This document shows positions 5,103-7,094 of a stretch of 7,094 bases of DNA, one piece after another. The notes beneath the pieces are model-generated. The model ran no database searches, was not told the origin of the DNA, and saw only the letters and a list, made by a program, of their open reading frames with translations. The position numbers and the translations under genes were made by a program. The number at the start of each line of letters is the position of its first letter. Positions within the stretch are counted from its first letter, which is position 1. Origin of the DNA: Lachnospiraceae bacterium (GTDB lineage Bacteria > Bacillota > Clostridia > Lachnospirales > Lachnospiraceae); contig DMCJ01000141.1 in NCBI GenBank assembly GCA_003446735.1, positions 1 to 7,094 of the forward strand. Direction: 5' to 3'.

Positions 5103-5990
5103 ATGAAAAGAGTTATCGGTGTTCGATTCCGAATGAGCGGAAGGATCTATTTCTTCGATCCCGGAGAGTTTCAGATAAAAAGAGGAGAACACTTAATAGT
5201 TGAAACCGTAAGAGGTATAGAATACGGTACTGCCGTCGGAGAGATAAGGGAAATAGCCGATGAAGAGATCGACCAGCCCTTAAAGCCGGTTCTGCGCATA
5301 GCCAACGAGAGAGACGAGAAACAGCAGGAAGAAAATAAGAAAAAAGAAAAAGAAGCTTTTAAGACCTGTAAGGAAAAGATCAAGAAACACGGTCTTGAGA
5401 TGAAGCTCATCGATGTGGAATATACCTTCGATAACAACAAGATCTTATTTTATTTTACCGCTGACGGAAGGATTGATTTCAGGGAGCTCGTAAAGGACCT
5501 CGCGGGAGTTTTCCGCACGAGGATCGAATTAAGACAGATAGGCGTAAGAGACGAGACCAAGCTCTTAGGAGGCCTCGGTATCTGCGGAAGGCCACTTTGC
5601 TGCCATACATTCCTTGCAGATTTTGCTCCGGTTTCGATAAAGATGGCAAAGGAGCAGAGCCTTTCCTTAAATCCCACCAAGATATCAGGTGTATGCGGAA
5701 GGCTTATGTGCTGCCTTAAGAACGAAGAAGACACCTATGAGGAGCTTAACAGAAAGCTTCCTTATGTCGGAGATCAGGTTACCACTGACGACGGCCTTAA
5801 GGGTGAGGTTTCATCGGTTGATGTGCTCCGTCAGAAAGTCCGCGTTGTCGTTGAAGTGGACGGCGAAAAGGAAGCCAGGGACTATGGCGTTGAAGAGCTC
5901 AGATTTAAGAAACGCCACAGAAAGGGCAAAGGAAAGAACGATATAAAAGAAGAGGAATCAGCGGAGTTATTGGAACTTGAGAAAGATTGA
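5103..5990 (+). CDS. ricT: PSP1-domain protein RicT (YaaT), RNase Y-linked Ric/Y-complex subunit
   Basis: At 295 residues it carries the PSP1 domain of the YaaT/RicT family. An N-terminal beta-rich segment (1-65) begins KRVIGVRFRMSGRIYFFDPG. A charged helical linker rich in K, E and Q (about 68-98) follows. The core contains the duplicated cysteine motif GICGRPLCC (C161, C166, C167) and GVCGRLMCC (C198, C203, C204). In B. subtilis, RicT with RicA and RicF forms a complex that carries Fe-S clusters, works with RNase Y in mRNA maturation, and affects sporulation, competence and biofilm formation through Spo0A. The conserved cysteines seen here suit cluster binding. The C-terminus (about 265-295) is a Lys/Glu-rich tail. 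ATG 5103 has TTGGAG 10 nt upstream, 16 bp after holB. The end overlaps the methyltransferase gene by 14 bp. B. subtilis has yabA next, and here it is absent. Confidence 0.95.
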   Translation: MKRVIGVRFRMSGRIYFFDPGEFQIKRGEHLIVETVRGIEYGTAVGEIREIADEEIDQPLKPVLRIANERDEKQQEENKKKEKEAFKTCKEKIKKHGLEMKLIDVEYTFDNNKILFYFTADGRIDFRELVKDLAGVFRTRIELRQIGVRDETKLLGGLGICGRPLCCHTFLADFAPVSIKMAKEQSLSLNPTKISGVCGRLMCCLKNEEDTYEELNRKLPYVGDQVTTDDGLKGEVSSVDVLRQKVRVVVEVDGEKEARDYGVEELRFKKRHRKGKGKNDIKEEESAELLELEKD

Positions 5991-6687
5991 TCCAAAGGAG
6001 AATGAGCGAATAGACGATCTATGCAGAGACGGCTACATGATCCTGCAGGATACAAAAGGATTTTTATTCGGAGTGGACGCTGTTCTCCTTACGGACTTTG
6101 TAAAGAAGGTCCCGGAGGGAGGAAGCGTCCTTGATATTTGCAGCGGTAACGGGATCATCCCGATCCTTCTTGCCGCAAAGACAAAGGCAGGACATATAGA
6201 CGGCCTGGAGATCCAGGAGGATGTGGTCGACATGGCATCCAGGAGCGTTTATATGAACGAGCTCGAAGAGCGGATCACGATGACCTGCGGAGACCTTAAG
6301 GAGATAAACCGGTATTATAAGGCTCACAGCTTTGATGTCGTAACGGTAAACCCTCCTTATACAAAGGAAAGCGGAGGCCTTACCGGAGAAAACGATTCAA
6401 GGATCATAGCCCGCCACGAGGTAAAGTGCTCTCTTTCAGATGTGATAAAAGCATCGGCTCAGATGCTTAAATTCGGCGGGGCATTCTTCATGGTCCACAG
6501 ACCGCAGAGGCTCGTGGATATAATGAGCCTTATGAGAGAATATCAGATAGAGCCGAAACGAATGCAGCTATCATACAATACCAGGGAAAGCGAGCCCAAT
6601 CTGGTGTTCATAGAAGGGCGGTATAAAGGAAATCCGGAGCTTCGGATAGAGCCGCCGCTTATACTTGACGAGCAGGGAGAAAAATGA
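5977..6687 (+). CDS. yabB: YabB/TrmN6-type tRNA1(Val) (adenine37-N6)-methyltransferase
   Basis: This is a 236-residue class I SAM-dependent methyltransferase. ERIDDL (10-15) and FLFGVDAVLLTDF (29-41) are typical of the N-terminus of this family (COG4123). The SAM-binding glycine motif is VLDICSGNGIIP (51-62), and the acidic post-II motif is GLEIQ. The catalytic N6-adenine signature NPPY lies at 125-128. Family members methylate A37 of tRNA1(Val) in E. coli (YfiC/TrmN6), and the Firmicute YabB is the orthologous group. The precise tRNA target here is inferred. The chosen start is TTG 5977, which overlaps ricT by 14 bp and has a weak GGAG about 10 nt upstream. The conserved ERIDDL block comes shortly after it and no in-frame ATG or GTG precedes that block. 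Its stop overlaps the rsmI start by 4 bp. Confidence 0.9.
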   Translation: MRKIDPKENERIDDLCRDGYMILQDTKGFLFGVDAVLLTDFVKKVPEGGSVLDICSGNGIIPILLAAKTKAGHIDGLEIQEDVVDMASRSVYMNELEERITMTCGDLKEINRYYKAHSFDVVTVNPPYTKESGGLTGENDSRIIARHEVKCSLSDVIKASAQMLKFGGAFFMVHRPQRLVDIMSLMREYQIEPKRMQLSYNTRESEPNLVFIEGRYKGNPELRIEPPLILDEQGEK

Positions 6688-7094
6688 GCGGAACACTGTA
6701 TCTGTGTGCAACACCCATAGGAAATCTTTCGGATATCACCGACAGGGTCAGGGATACCTTAAAAAGTGTGTCCGTTATAGCGGCCGAAGATACCAGGAAC
6801 AGCATCAAATTACTAAACAGATTTGATATACATACGCCCCTTATAAGCTTTCACGAATACAATAAAACCGAAAGAGGACCCGAGCTTATAGCAAAGCTTA
6901 AGGCGGGAGATGACATAGCTCTTATTACCGACGCGGGTACTCCGGCGATCTCCGATCCCGGGGAGAGTCTTGTAAAGGATTGCTTAAAGGAAGGGATAAA
7001 AGTGACCAGCCTTCCCGGAGCATGCGCCCTTATAACTGCGCTCACGATGTCGGGAATGCCGACCGGAAGATTTTGTTTTGAGGGATTTCTGCCC
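6684..7094 (+). CDS. rsmI: 16S rRNA (cytidine1402-2'-O)-methyltransferase RsmI, 3' end outside window
   Basis: The first 137 residues of a protein that is normally about 280-290 long. Family motifs appear in order: LYLCATPIGNLSDIT (5-19), IAAEDTR (32-38), SFHEYN (55-60), ALITDAGTPAISDPG (79-93), LPGACALITAL (110-120) and FCFEGFLP at the edge. This is the tetrapyrrole-methylase (class III SAM) fold that 2'-O-methylates C1402 in the decoding centre of 16S rRNA, paired with RsmH at the same nucleotide. The start ATG 6684 overlaps the preceding stop as ATGA, with AGGGAGA (6674-6680) as ribosome binding site. In B. subtilis the equivalent gene (yabC) also follows yabB, with yazA between; yazA is missing here. 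Confidence 0.96.
   Translation, partial: MSGTLYLCATPIGNLSDITDRVRDTLKSVSVIAAEDTRNSIKLLNRFDIHTPLISFHEYNKTERGPELIAKLKAGDDIALITDAGTPAISDPGESLVKDCLKEGIKVTSLPGACALITALTMSGMPTGRFCFEGFLP

Noticed and set aside
5689..5946. 85-codon plus-strand frame within ricT
   Set aside because: It is an alternative frame of the conserved RicT cysteine region with no ribosome binding site and no recognisable protein.
5994..6013. AAAGGAG followed by ATG 6002 as an alternative methyltransferase start
   Set aside because: The spacing is 1 nt, the ATG is out of frame, and it meets TAG after two more codons. No in-frame standard start lies at a suitable distance.
6851..7045. Minus-strand frame within rsmI
   Set aside because: It is antisense to the conserved DAGTPAISDPG region of RsmI. 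The plus-strand reading explains the sequence fully.

Overview
The window looks like the chromosome of a clostridial Firmicute, most likely a Lachnospiraceae relative (Butyrivibrio/Roseburia type). The evidence is purine-rich Shine-Dalgarno sites, heavy use of ATA, AGA and AGG codons, moderate GC, and a gene order matching the Bacillus subtilis yaaO-tmk-yaaQ-yaaR-holB-yaaT(ricT)-yabA-yabB-yabC neighbourhood. The genus is inferred, not shown.

Left part (1-1180): a minus-strand DUF402 gene runs off the left edge. It is divergently arranged with a short plus-strand gene for a Pro/Gln/Met-rich repeat protein with one membrane helix. That gene has an excellent ribosome binding site and ATG at 578, but this frame is not the one encoding the repeat and membrane segment (627-1109). 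The gene therefore looks frameshifted or rearranged at its 5' end. Its repeat region holds a perfect 90-bp tandem duplication. A strong intrinsic terminator at 1148-1177 closes it.

Right part (1190-7094): a near-consensus sigma-A promoter (1190-1218) starts a tightly packed operon. It contains an HD-domain phosphohydrolase, a short Orn/Lys/Arg decarboxylase-family PLP enzyme, a guanylate-kinase-like protein, YaaR (DUF327), HolB (DNA polymerase III delta'), RicT/YaaT (PSP1), a YabB/TrmN6-type tRNA adenine methyltransferase, and RsmI (cut by the right edge). Most junctions overlap by 4 or 14 bp or have gaps of 16-63 bp. A second promoter probably sits just before holB. The operon joins DNA replication (HolB), RNA processing and developmental control (RicT), tRNA and rRNA modification (YabB, RsmI) and nucleotide or amino-acid metabolism.

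Compared with B. subtilis, a guanylate-kinase-like protein occupies the position of thymidylate kinase, and yaaQ, yabA and yazA are absent from the interval. I see no mobile element, CRISPR array, defence system or RNA gene. The operon is mostly conserved housekeeping content. The parts most worth a second look are the broken repeat-protein gene, the kinase replacement, the HD/PLP pair and the inverted-repeat cluster in the operon leader.
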